DNA from: Streptomyces noursei
GTDB lineage: Bacteria; Actinomycetota; Actinomycetes; Streptomycetales; Streptomycetaceae
Length of the DNA: 64,000 bases
Reading direction: 5' to 3'
NCBI RefSeq assembly: GCF_001646665.1
Contig: NZ_LWBU01000090.1
Span: 69,517-133,516, forward strand
The notes below the pieces were generated by a model, which was given only the letters and a program-made list of their open reading frames with translations, was not told the origin of the DNA and did not search any database. Both the position numbers and the translations under genes were made by a program. Below, piece after piece: positions 42,364 to 51,840 of this stretch; positions within the stretch are counted from its first letter, which is position 1; each line of letters starts with the position of its first letter.

Positions 42364-44720
42364 CACTGGCAGGCCTCGCAGGACTCGGGGTTTTCGAGGG
42401 AACAGGCGACCGCGTCCTCCGGGGTCACCTGGGCGGGTACGGGGGCGGACGCCCGGGCGGCGCGCGCGATCCGGGTCGCGGGGCGCGAACGCAGGTAGTA
42501 CGTGGTCTTCAGACCCTGCTTCCAGGCGTACGCGTACATCGACGACAGCTTGCCGATGGTCGGCGTCTCCAGGAACAGGTTCAGCGACTGCGACTGGTCC
42601 AGGAACGGCGTACGGGCCGCCGCCATGTCGATCAGGCCGCGCTGCGGGATCTCCCACGCCGTGCGGTACAGCTCGCGCACCTCGGCGGGGATCCAGGTGA
42701 AGCCCTGCACCGAGCCGCTGGCCTCGCGCAGCGCCTCACGGGTCTGCGCGTCCCACACGCCGAGCCGCTTCAACTCGTCCACCAGGTAGGAGTTGACCTG
42801 GAGGAACTCGCCCGACAGCGTCTCGCGCTTGAACAGGTTGGACACCTGCGGCTCGATGCACTCGTACACACCCGCGATCGAGGCGATCGTCGCCGTCGGG
42901 GCGATGGCCAGCAGCAGCGAGTTGCGCATGCCGACCTCGGCGATACGGGTGCGCAGCGCCTCCCACCGCTCGGGCCAGTTCAGCTCGACGTCGTAGTGGT
43001 CGGGGTGCAGCACCCCGCGCGCGGTGCGGGTCTTCTCCCAGGCCGGCAGCGGGCCGTTGCGCTCGGCGAGGTCGGCGGACGCCTCGTACGCGGCCAGCAT
43101 GATCCGCTCGGCGATACGGGTCGACAGGGCACGCGCCGCCGGGGAGTCGAACGGCAGCTTCAGCTTGAAGAAGACGTCCTGGAGGCCCATGGCGCCCAGG
43201 CCCACGGGCCGCCACCTGGCGTTGGAGCGCCCGGCCTGCTTGGTCGGGTAGAAGTTGATGTCGACGACCCGGTCGAGGAAGGTGACGGCGGTGCGGACGG
43301 TCTCGTCCAGCCGCTCCCAGTCGATGCCGTCGCCGGACACGAAGGCGCCCAGGTTGACCGAGCCCAGGTTGCAGACGGCGGTCTCGCCGTCGTCCGTCAC
43401 CTCCAGGATCTCGGTGCACAGGTTGGAGGAGTGGACCGTGTGGCCCGGCTCGGCCGTCTGGTTGGCCGTGCGGTTGGAGGCGTCCTTGAACGTCATCCAG
43501 CCGTTGCCGGTCTGCGCGAGGGTCCGCATCATCCGGCCGTACAGGTCCCGCGCCGGCATCGTCCTGCGGGCCAGGCCCCGGGCCTCGGCGGCGCGGTAGG
43601 CCGCGTCGAACTCGTCGCCCCACAGGTCGACCAGCTCCGGCACGTCGGCCGGCGAGAACAGCGACCACTCGGCGTCGGCGTTGACCCGGCGCATGAACTC
43701 GTCCGGGATCCAGTGCGCCAGGTTCAGGTTGTGCGTGCGCCGGGCGTCCTCACCGGTGTTGTCGCGCAGCTCCAGGAACTCCTCGATGTCCGCGTGCCAG
43801 GTCTCCAGGTACACGGCCGCCGCGCCCTTGCGCCGCCCGCCCTGGTTCACGGCCGCCACCGAGGCGTCCAGCGTCTTGAGGAACGGCACGATGCCGTTGG
43901 AGTGCCCGTTGGTGCCGCGGATCAGCGAACCGCGCGCCCGGATGCGGGAGTACGACAGGCCGATGCCGCCCGCGTGCTTGGAGAGCCGCGCCACCTGGTG
44001 GTAGCGGTCGTAGATGGAGTCCAGCTCGTCCAGCGGCGAGTCCAGCAGGTAGCACGAGGACATCTGCGGGTGGCGCGTGCCGGAGTTGAACAGCGTGGGG
44101 GAGGAGGGCAGGTAGTCCAGCCGGCTCATCAGCCCGTACAGCGCCGCGACCTCGTCCAGGGCCCGTACGGAGTCGTCCTCGGCCAGCCCGGCCGCGACCC
44201 GCAGCATGAAGTGCTGCGGCGTCTCGATCACCTTGCGGGTGAGCGGGTGCCGGAGCAGGTAGCGCGAGTAGAGCGTCCGCAGCCCGAAGTAGCCGAACCG
44301 GTCGTCGCCCGCCGGGTCCACCAGCGCGTCCATCCGGTCCGCGTGGAGCGACACGAACGCGGCCGTGCGGTCCGCGATCAGGCCCTCCCGGTGCCCCACG
44401 GCCACCGACGCCGAGAAGGACACCGCGCCCTGCCCGGCGGCCTCCTCCGCGATGGTCCGGGTCAGCAGCCGGGCCGCGAGCCGGGAGTAGGCGGGGTCCT
44501 CGGAGATGAGCCCGGCGGCCGCCTCGGTGGCGAGCTCGCGCAGTTCGGCCTCGTCCGAACCGGCGTGCCGGCCCCGCAGCGCGGCGGCGGCGACCCGGCC
44601 GGGGTCGGTGTCGGGCAGATCGGCGGTGAGGTCGGTCAGGGTCCGCAGCAGTACGGTCCCGGGTCCGTCGTTTCCGTCGCTCTCGATCGCTGAGACCGGA
44701 TCGGCTGGCGCGATGGTCAC
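42363..44720 (-). CDS. nrdA: class Ia ribonucleotide reductase, alpha subunit
   Basis: 785 residues from GTG 44720 with GAGGGAGAG upstream. Active-site cysteines are in MSSCYLLDSP, SSNLCTEI and ETAVCNLGSVNL; the C-terminal shuttle pair is ESCEACQ. The N-terminal 100 residues are Ala/Asp/Leu-rich and I cannot find an ATP-cone motif of the VxKRDG type, so overall-activity control may differ from the E. coli enzyme. Preceded by a cobalamin riboswitch, as known for streptomycete nrdABS: when vitamin B12 is available the class II enzyme elsewhere in the genome is used and this operon is repressed. Confidence 0.95.
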   Translation of the reverse strand: MTIAPADPVSAIESDGNDGPGTVLLRTLTDLTADLPDTDPGRVAAAALRGRHAGSDEAELRELATEAAAGLISEDPAYSRLAARLLTRTIAEEAAGQGAVSFSASVAVGHREGLIADRTAAFVSLHADRMDALVDPAGDDRFGYFGLRTLYSRYLLRHPLTRKVIETPQHFMLRVAAGLAEDDSVRALDEVAALYGLMSRLDYLPSSPTLFNSGTRHPQMSSCYLLDSPLDELDSIYDRYHQVARLSKHAGGIGLSYSRIRARGSLIRGTNGHSNGIVPFLKTLDASVAAVNQGGRRKGAAAVYLETWHADIEEFLELRDNTGEDARRTHNLNLAHWIPDEFMRRVNADAEWSLFSPADVPELVDLWGDEFDAAYRAAEARGLARRTMPARDLYGRMMRTLAQTGNGWMTFKDASNRTANQTAEPGHTVHSSNLCTEILEVTDDGETAVCNLGSVNLGAFVSGDGIDWERLDETVRTAVTFLDRVVDINFYPTKQAGRSNARWRPVGLGAMGLQDVFFKLKLPFDSPAARALSTRIAERIMLAAYEASADLAERNGPLPAWEKTRTARGVLHPDHYDVELNWPERWEALRTRIAEVGMRNSLLLAIAPTATIASIAGVYECIEPQVSNLFKRETLSGEFLQVNSYLVDELKRLGVWDAQTREALREASGSVQGFTWIPAEVRELYRTAWEIPQRGLIDMAAARTPFLDQSQSLNLFLETPTIGKLSSMYAYAWKQGLKTTYYLRSRPATRIARAARASAPVPAQVTPEDAVACSLENPESCEACQ

Positions 44721-44868
44721 GTGGGGGCTCTCCCTCGCTCGGCTCGGGGCCACCGGCGGCGCGGGCAGGGGAGCGGGCACGCCCGGGCACCGGGCGTGGA
44801 GCACCGCGTCCACCGGCCCACTCCGCGAGGCCCGGACGTCTGGGCACCCGGGCCGGACGGACCGGATG

Positions 44869-44970
44869 CGCTGTCGGCAGGTCCTCGGACTCGTACGTAC
44901 ACAAAGGCACACCAACACACCGTTGCGGGACAGTTCCGGAATTCCACCGGATTCCCCTGCGGCGACAGCG
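44869..44970 (-). promoter_or_regulatory. cobalamin (AdoCbl) riboswitch of the nrdAB operon
   Basis: On the minus strand, a closing stem GCTGTCG (44969-44963) with CGACAGC (44876-44870) encloses the conserved core: GGGGAATCCGGTG, then AATTCCGGAAC, CCGCAACGGTGT, and finally the B12 box AGTCCGAGGACCTGCC (about 44892-44877). The about 150 bases between aptamer and nrdA start hold GC-rich stems that could form the expression platform. This class of control of nrdABS by coenzyme B12 is established in S. coelicolor. Confidence 0.88.
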
Positions 44971-44981
44971 AGCACGAGCAT

Positions 44982-45019
44982 ACATGTGGGGGGCGCCCGT
45001 TGAGGCACCCCCCACATGT
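44982..45019 (-). terminator. terminator of the upstream GNAT gene
   Basis: Twelve perfect pairs (44982-44993 with 45008-45019), one C-A mismatch, then three more pairs and a 6-base loop. It lies between the GNAT gene and the riboswitch and would insulate nrdA from read-through. Confidence 0.7.
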
Positions 45020-45047
45020 TGTGTCGGTCGGCCCTGGCGTCCGGCGG

Positions 45048-45551
45048 TCAGAGCGGAAGCGCGTACGTGGAGAGCGTCACGCCCGGGACGGGCTGCCAGT
45101 CCCGTTCGGGGGTGCGGACGAACCCCACCCGGTCGCAGATCCGGTGCGCCGCCCGCATCGCAGCCTGCGCGGAGAGCACCAGCCGCGCGCACCCCTCCAC
45201 CTCCCGGGCCCGCTCCACGCACGCCCGTACGAGCGCCTCGCCCGCGCCCCGCCGGCGCGCCCCCCGCGCCACCGCCAGCATCGCCAGTTCCGCCTCCCCG
45301 GCCCGCGCCAGGCCGGCCCACGGCGTGCCGCCCCGCGCGACGAACGTCACGCCGCCGAGCACCCGGCCGTCCTCACCGGCGGCGACCAGCACCTCCGCCT
45401 CGGCGGCCCGCCGGGCCACGTCCCGCAGTTCCAGGAGGTACTCGTCGCTCTCCCCGAAGGCCAGCAGCCCGTCGCCGAGATAGGCCTGGGCCGTGATGTC
45501 GGCGAGCGTCCCGTGTTCCTCCGGGCGTACCGCCCTGATGGTGATGTCCAT
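45048..45551 (-). CDS. GNAT-family N-acetyltransferase
   Basis: 167 residues from ATG 45551 (MDITIRAVRPEEHG). The acetyl-CoA binding motif A is MLAVARGARRRGAGEALVRA, with the Q/RxxGxG/A pattern, followed by ARLVLSAQAAMRAAHRICDRVGF (motif B). Substrate unknown. A longer reading to 45656 overlaps the gap downstream of ybdD and lacks homology. The about 80 bases between this gene and ybdD contain no clear promoter. Confidence 0.87.
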   Translation of the reverse strand: MDITIRAVRPEEHGTLADITAQAYLGDGLLAFGESDEYLLELRDVARRAAEAEVLVAAGEDGRVLGGVTFVARGGTPWAGLARAGEAELAMLAVARGARRRGAGEALVRACVERAREVEGCARLVLSAQAAMRAAHRICDRVGFVRTPERDWQPVPGVTLSTYALPL

Positions 45552-45633
45552 GGTCCGAGTGTGGAGGGGCACGGCGACGGGCCGCCGCATTTCCGTCCCC
45601 GGAAACACGGCGGCCCGTCGTGCCGTCACCCGC

Positions 45634-45858
45634 TCAGCAGCAGCGGAAGCCCTCACGGGGGTCGGCCTCCCGCGCGTCGGTGCGCCGGCGCTCGAACGCG
45701 CGCCGGGTCAGCACCTCGGCGTCCGGGTCGCAGGAACGGGCGTGGGCGACGTACCGGTCGTACGCGGCCTCGCCGGACAGCTCGCGGACGTACCAGCGGA
45801 CCCAGTGCGCCGCGCGCCGCAGCCGGCCGCCCGGCCGCGCGGCCACCGCGCCGCTCAC
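45634..45858 (-). CDS. YbdD/YjiX family small protein
   Basis: 74 residues. AHWVRWYVRELSGEAAYDRYVAHARSCDPDAEVLTRRAFERRR is characteristic of the YbdD/YjiX (DUF466) family, nearly always encoded next to CstA-type pyruvate/peptide transporters. GTG start overlaps the cstA stop by 4 bases. It ends FRCC. Function is probably accessory to CstA. Confidence 0.88.
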   Translation of the reverse strand: MSGAVAARPGGRLRRAAHWVRWYVRELSGEAAYDRYVAHARSCDPDAEVLTRRAFERRRTDAREADPREGFRCC

Positions 45859-48083
45859 CGCGAGCCGGCCTGGGCCGGCACCTCGTCACCGGTGCCGCCG
45901 TCCTTGCGGACGCCGCCCTCGGGCCCGAGACCGGCCGCCACGAGTTCGGCCTTCTCCTCCGCCGTGGGGAACAGCCCGGCGGGGGCGACGATCCGGGACT
46001 CGGTGTACGGGGCCTCCGACAGCTTCACGTCGGCGGGCCGCCTGATCGCGCGGTAGCAGACCCGGCCCGCGTCGGCGATCACCACGACGATGAGCAGGGC
46101 GAAGAGCGCCGAGAGGACCCCGTCGACCGTGGAGTTGGTGACGACGGTGTGCATGTCGTCCATGGACTTGGCCGGCGGGAGCACCTGCCCGGAGTCGATG
46201 CCCGCCTGGTACTTGTCCCGCTGGGCGAAGAAGCCCACCCGGGGGTCGTCCGAGAATATCTTCTGCCAGCTGGCGGTGAGCGTGACCGCCACGTCCCAGG
46301 CGAGCGGCACTCCGGTGACCCACGCCCACTTCAGGCGGCCGGACTTGACGAGCAGTGTGGTGCAGACGGCCAGCGCCACGGCGGCCAGCAGCTGGTTGGC
46401 GATGCCGAACAGCGGGAAGAGCTGGTTGATGCCGCCCAGCGGGTCGTGCACGCCGACCCAGAGGAAGTAGCCCCAGCCGCCGACGACGACCGCGCTGGCG
46501 AACCAGACGCCCGGCTTCCAGCTGACCTGCTTGAACGGCTTGTACACGTTGCCGAGCGTGTCCTGGAGCATGAAGCGGCCCACGCGGGTTCCGGCGTCCA
46601 CGGTCGTCAGGATGAACAGCGCCTCGAACATGATGGCGAAGTGGTACCAGAACGCCTTCATGGCGGTACCACCGACCACGGCGGAGAAGATCTCGGACAT
46701 GCCGAGGGCGAAGGTCGGCGCGCCGCCGGTCCGGGAGAGCAGCGACGCCTCCTCGACGTCCGCCGCGGCCTTGGCCAGCTGGTCGGGGGAGATGGTGAAG
46801 CCGAAGTTCGCCACCGCCTCGGACGCCGACTGGACCGTCGTGCCGACCACGCCCGCGGGCGAGTTGATGGCGAAGAACAGGCCCGGGTCGATGATGGACG
46901 CGGTGATCATGGCCATCACGGCGACGAAGGACTCGGTGAGCATGGCCCCGTACCCGATCATCCTGATCTGGGTCTCCTTCTGGACCATCTTCGGGGTGGT
47001 GCCCGAGGAGACCAGGGAGTGGAAGCCGGAGAGCGCGCCGCACGCGATGGTGATGAAGACGAACGGGAACATCGACCCGGCGAAGACCGGGCCGTCGCCG
47101 CGGCTCGCGAAGTCGGTGACGGCGGGCATCTTCAGCGTCGGCAGGGCGACGAAGACGCCGACGGCGAGCAGGACGATCGTGCCGACCTTCATGAAGGTCG
47201 AGAGGTAGTCGCGGGGCGCGAGGAGCATCCACACCGGCAGCACCGAGGCGAGGAATCCGTACACGATCATCCAGATGACGAGCGTGCCCGGTTCCAGGGT
47301 GAAGGTGTCGGCGAGGGAGGACTCGGCGACCCAGCCGCCCGCGACGATGGCCAGGAGCAGCAGCGCCACGCCGACGACCGAGACCTCGGTGACCCGGCCG
47401 GGCCGCAGGACCCGCAGGTAGACGCCCATGAACAGGGCGATCGGGATGGTCATGCCGATGGAGAAGACGCCCCAGGGGGAGTGCGCCAGGGCGTTGACGA
47501 TGACCAGTGCCAGCACGGCCAGCAGGATGATCATGATGGCGAAGACCGCGATCAGCGCGGCGGCGCCACCGAAGGGTCCGATCTCGTCACGGGCCATCTG
47601 GCCGAGCGAGCGGCCGTCGCGGCGGGTGGAGAAGAACAGCGTCACCATGTCCTGGACGGCGCCGGCGAAGATCACGCCGACGATGATCCAGATCGTGCCC
47701 GGCAGGTAGCCCATCTGCGCGGCGAGGACGGGCCCCACCAGGGGGCCGGCGCCGGCGACGGCGGCGAAGTGGTGGCCGAAGAGGACCCGGCGGTCGGTGG
47801 GGTGGAAGTCGACACCGTTGTCGAGCCGCTCGGCGGGGGTCGCCCGGGTCTTGTCGACCTTGAGCACCCGGTGGGCGATGAAGCGGGAGTAGAAGCGGTA
47901 CGCGATGGCGTACGAGCCGAGCGCCGCCGCGAGCATCCAGGCGGCCGAGATCTCCTCACCGCGGGAGAGCGCGAGGACGGCCCAGCCCGCCGCCCCGGCC
48001 AGGGCGACGAGCGACCAGATGACGATCGACCGCGGAGTGAGGCCGGTCGCACGGGAATTGGGTGGTGCCGATGGCTCTGGCAT
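45855..48083 (-). CDS. cstA: carbon starvation protein A (CstA-type transporter)
   Basis: 742 residues from ATG 48083 with GAGGGG 9 bases upstream. About 16-18 hydrophobic spans. Family segments are FHPTDRRVLFGHHFAAVAGAGPLVGP near residues 90-115, FSTRRDGRSLGQMARDEIGP and FHSLVSSGTTPKMV. CstA proteins import pyruvate or peptides under carbon limitation. The C-terminal tail of about 65 residues is soluble and acidic. Forms an operon with ybdD. It and dasR face the same way, separated by a 156-base gap. Confidence 0.93.
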   Translation of the reverse strand: MPEPSAPPNSRATGLTPRSIVIWSLVALAGAAGWAVLALSRGEEISAAWMLAAALGSYAIAYRFYSRFIAHRVLKVDKTRATPAERLDNGVDFHPTDRRVLFGHHFAAVAGAGPLVGPVLAAQMGYLPGTIWIIVGVIFAGAVQDMVTLFFSTRRDGRSLGQMARDEIGPFGGAAALIAVFAIMIILLAVLALVIVNALAHSPWGVFSIGMTIPIALFMGVYLRVLRPGRVTEVSVVGVALLLLAIVAGGWVAESSLADTFTLEPGTLVIWMIVYGFLASVLPVWMLLAPRDYLSTFMKVGTIVLLAVGVFVALPTLKMPAVTDFASRGDGPVFAGSMFPFVFITIACGALSGFHSLVSSGTTPKMVQKETQIRMIGYGAMLTESFVAVMAMITASIIDPGLFFAINSPAGVVGTTVQSASEAVANFGFTISPDQLAKAAADVEEASLLSRTGGAPTFALGMSEIFSAVVGGTAMKAFWYHFAIMFEALFILTTVDAGTRVGRFMLQDTLGNVYKPFKQVSWKPGVWFASAVVVGGWGYFLWVGVHDPLGGINQLFPLFGIANQLLAAVALAVCTTLLVKSGRLKWAWVTGVPLAWDVAVTLTASWQKIFSDDPRVGFFAQRDKYQAGIDSGQVLPPAKSMDDMHTVVTNSTVDGVLSALFALLIVVVIADAGRVCYRAIRRPADVKLSEAPYTESRIVAPAGLFPTAEEKAELVAAGLGPEGGVRKDGGTGDEVPAQAGSR

Positions 48084-48239
48084 GGTGCACGTCCCCTCGC
48101 TGATCACCTGTAATGCGCAGGAAATCTAGGGGAGCACCTCGCGCAGCGTCACCCCCCGTCCGCATATCGGTACGGCAACGCTTTGGGGCCGCCGGGCGGC
48201 GGGGCCCGGCCGTGCGCGGGCGACGGCCGGGCCGCGGGC

Positions 48240-49052
<813 letters not shown>

Positions 49053-49150
49053 CTATTGCGGCTCACATGGTGGCACGGACCGGTCACGGGTCGTCGCCCT
49101 CCCTCAGGTGTCGGTCCGGTAACGGACCCGACTGCCCTTCTTATACACCC

Positions 49151-49202
49151 TTGACACCCCTAAAGGTCTAGGCCAAGCTCCGGGTTACTGGTCTAAACCA
49201 TT
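49151..49202 (+). promoter_or_regulatory. dasA promoter with two dre (DasR) operators
   Basis: A -35 TTGACA (49151-49156) is followed by a weak dre-like site AAAGGTCTAGGCCAAG (49162-49177, 11 of 16 to consensus) and a strong site ACTGGTCTAAACCATT (49187-49202, 14 of 16). Centres are 25 bases apart. One covers the spacer/-10 region, the other the start or first transcribed bases. Confidence 0.85.
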
Positions 49203-49298
49203 AAAGACCAGGTCCCAGTCCCACGGGCAGCACGGGCAGTACACCGGTATGGCTTCGCGGTGGGGGCAGGGTTTGCAGGCATCCCTGAGGAGGGTGGC

Positions 49299-50585
49299 GT
49301 GAAGCGCAAGCTCATCGCGGCGATAGGCGTCGCGGGCATGATGGTCGGTATTGCCGCGTGTGGCTCGGACGACGGCAAGGGGGGCAGCACCGACGCCGGT
49401 GGCAACAAGACCCTCACCGTCTGGGTGATGGACGGATCGGCTCCCGACGCGTGGATCAAGAACGTCAACAAGGAGTTCGAGGCCAAGCACAAGGGCGTCA
49501 AGGTCAAGGTCGAGATCCAGCAGTGGAACGGCATCCAGGAGAAGGTCACCACCGCCCTCTCCGAGGACACCCCGCCGGACGTCCTGGAGCTCGGTAACAC
49601 CCAGACCGCCGGCTACGCCGCCACGGGCGGTCTCGCCGACCTCACCGAGGACAAGGCCAAGCTCGGCGCCGACGGCTGGAACAAGGGCATGCTCGCCTCC
49701 AACGAGCTGGACGGGAAGCTCTACTCCGCCCCCTGGTACGCCGCCAACCGCGTCGTCGTCTACGACAAGGCCGCCTTCAAGAAGGCCGGGGTGACCCCGC
49801 CGAAGACCCGTGCCGAGTGGATCGCCGGCCTGAAGAAGCTCAAGGCGTCCGACCCCAAGAGCCAGCCCATCTACCTGCCCGGCCAGAGCTGGTACGTCTA
49901 CGCCGGCTTCGTCTGGGACGAGGGCGGCGACCTCGCGGTCAAGGACGGCGACAAGTGGAAGGGCAACCTGTCCTCCCCCGAGGCCGTGGCCGCCATGAAC
50001 TTCTACAAGGAGCTGCAGTCGTACTCGACCGCTCCGAAGGACAAGGACGAGGCGACCCCGCAGCAGTCCACCGACATCGTGCCCAAGGGCGGCGTCGCGT
50101 CCTGGATCGGCCTCGGCTGGGAGGCCGGCGGCGCGATCGACGCCATGAAGAAGGTCAAGAAGACCGCCGACTTCGGCTACTTCCCGATCCCGGGCAAGAC
50201 CGCCGACAAGCCCGGCTCCGTCTTCTTCGGCGGCTCGAACCTCGCGGTGTCCGAGCGCTCGCCGAACAAGGACCTGGCCAAGGAGTGGCTGGCCCTGGCC
50301 GCCGGCAAGGAGCACATGGCCAAGTACGCCGAGGCCACCCAGGGCGCGCTGCTGCCGAACAACGACGCGGCGCAGTTCAAGCCGGCCGCCGGTTCGTTCG
50401 CCGAGGCCATGGCCCAGGCCGCGTCCGTCGGCAAGATCACCCCGGTCACCCCGGGCTGGGCGAACGTCGAGACCGCGCCCAACCCGATCAAGGACTACAT
50501 GACCAAGGTGCTCAAGGGCGAGGACGCCAAGAAGGCCGGCGAGGCGGCCGACAAGGTGATCACCGAGCGCGTCAACCAGCAGTAG
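49299..50585 (+). CDS. dasA: DasA, N,N'-diacetylchitobiose-binding lipoprotein
   Basis: 428 residues from GTG 49299, AGGAGG upstream. Lipoprotein signal MKRKLIAAIGVAGMMVGIAAC with the lipid-modified cysteine at about 21. The rest is a type-1 solute-binding protein (TLTVWVMDGSAPDAW, GLADLTEDKAKLGADGW). In S. coelicolor DasA binds chitobiose and chitin oligomers for the DasBC transporter; the ATPase MsiK is encoded elsewhere. Followed by 232 bases with two hairpins before dasB. Confidence 0.94.
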   Translation: MKRKLIAAIGVAGMMVGIAACGSDDGKGGSTDAGGNKTLTVWVMDGSAPDAWIKNVNKEFEAKHKGVKVKVEIQQWNGIQEKVTTALSEDTPPDVLELGNTQTAGYAATGGLADLTEDKAKLGADGWNKGMLASNELDGKLYSAPWYAANRVVVYDKAAFKKAGVTPPKTRAEWIAGLKKLKASDPKSQPIYLPGQSWYVYAGFVWDEGGDLAVKDGDKWKGNLSSPEAVAAMNFYKELQSYSTAPKDKDEATPQQSTDIVPKGGVASWIGLGWEAGGAIDAMKKVKKTADFGYFPIPGKTADKPGSVFFGGSNLAVSERSPNKDLAKEWLALAAGKEHMAKYAEATQGALLPNNDAAQFKPAAGSFAEAMAQAASVGKITPVTPGWANVETAPNPIKDYMTKVLKGEDAKKAGEAADKVITERVNQQ

Positions 50586-50673
50586 CCGATCACCCCGTGG
50601 CCGGCCGTCGGCGGCCGCCCCCTCCCCGGGGCGCCGCCGGCGCCGGCCCGTCGCGAGCGACCCGCCCGCCCCG

Positions 50674-50778
50674 CCGTGCCCGGCCGGCCCCGGCCGGCGC
50701 GCCGCGGCCCGCCGGGCACGGTCGCCACAGCCGCCCGGTGGGGCGACCGATGACCCTGTGCCGGTCACCCCACCGGGC
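50674..50778 (+). promoter_or_regulatory. two intercistronic hairpins between dasA and dasB
   Basis: Hairpin 1: 11 perfect pairs (50674-50684 with 50711-50721) around a structured 26-base loop. Hairpin 2: 11 perfect pairs (50733-50743 with 50768-50778), plus an inner 5-pair stem. Neither has a T tract. The gap is unusually long for this operon (dasB/dasC overlap by 4 bases). They could stabilise the dasA transcript or reduce transcription into dasBC. Confidence 0.6.
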
Positions 50779-50817
50779 CCATGACCCGGTCAGCACAGAA
50801 CCGCGAGGAAGAAGACC

Positions 50818-51840
50818 ATGACCGTGGACTCCCAGGGAGCGGTGAGCGCCGCTCCTCAGGACGCGCCCGGGAGCGAGGCGGGGACGCCGAAGACCCCGCC
50901 ACCCCCGTCCGGCTCGAAGCACGTCCTCCAGCCTCCTCGCGGCAGGCGCTCCCTGCCCCACGGGACGCTGCCCTACCTGCTGATCGGCCCCGCCGTCCTC
51001 TCCATGGCGGTGCTGCTGCTCTATCCGCTGGTCCGCAATGTGATCCTCTCCTTCCAGCAGGTCAACCGGAAGGAACTGATCACCCGCAAGCCCGAGTGGA
51101 TCGGCGTCGAGAACTACACGGAGCTGCTGGGGGACTCCGCGTTCTGGACCGTCGTCGTCCGCAGCGTCGTCTTCACGGCTGCCAACGTCGTCCTGATCAT
51201 GGTCATCGGCACCCTGATCGGCCTGCTGCTCAACCGGCTCGGCACGAAGATGCGCCTGCTCCTGTCGCTGTCGCTGATGCTCGCCTGGGCCATGCCGATC
51301 GTCGCCTCCGTCACCGTGTTCCGGTGGCTCTTCGACGAGCAGTTCGGCGTCGTCAACTGGCTGATGCGCTCGCTGGGCCTCGAAGGCTACGAGCAGCACA
51401 ACTGGTTCGAGACCGGCTTCTCCACCCTCGTGATCGTCATGATCCTGCTGGTCTGGGGCTCGATCCCGTTCGTCGCGCTCAACATGTACGCGGCTCTCAC
51501 CACCGTCGGCACGGAGCTGTACGAGGCGGCCAAGATGGACGGCGCCAGCGGCTGGCGCACCTTCTGGTCCGTGGTCTTCCCCAACCTCAAGCCGTTCTTC
51601 CTCATCACCACGTTCCTGGAGATCATCTGGATCTTCAAGGCCTTCGCCCAGGTGTACGCGATGAACCTCGGCGGCCCCGACCGGGAGTCGGAGACCCTTC
51701 CCGTCTTCGCCTACATCGAGGGCCAGGGCCAGGCCCACTACGGCCTCGCCGCCGCCATCTCCGTACTGACCATCGTGATGCTGATCGCGGCCATGTCCTT
51801 CTACTTCCGCCTGATCCTGAAGCAGGAGGAGGAGCAGTGA
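50818..51840 (+). CDS. dasB: DasB, ABC sugar transporter permease
   Basis: 340 residues. An N-terminal polar, Pro-rich stretch of about 50 residues precedes six membrane spans. The permease EAA loop is ELYEAAKMDGASGWRTFWSV near residues 238-257, which contacts the ATPase. Its stop is overlapped by the dasC start. GAGGAAGAAGACC precedes the ATG. Confidence 0.93.
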   Translation: MTVDSQGAVSAAPQDAPGSEAGTPKTPPPPSGSKHVLQPPRGRRSLPHGTLPYLLIGPAVLSMAVLLLYPLVRNVILSFQQVNRKELITRKPEWIGVENYTELLGDSAFWTVVVRSVVFTAANVVLIMVIGTLIGLLLNRLGTKMRLLLSLSLMLAWAMPIVASVTVFRWLFDEQFGVVNWLMRSLGLEGYEQHNWFETGFSTLVIVMILLVWGSIPFVALNMYAALTTVGTELYEAAKMDGASGWRTFWSVVFPNLKPFFLITTFLEIIWIFKAFAQVYAMNLGGPDRESETLPVFAYIEGQGQAHYGLAAAISVLTIVMLIAAMSFYFRLILKQEEEQ

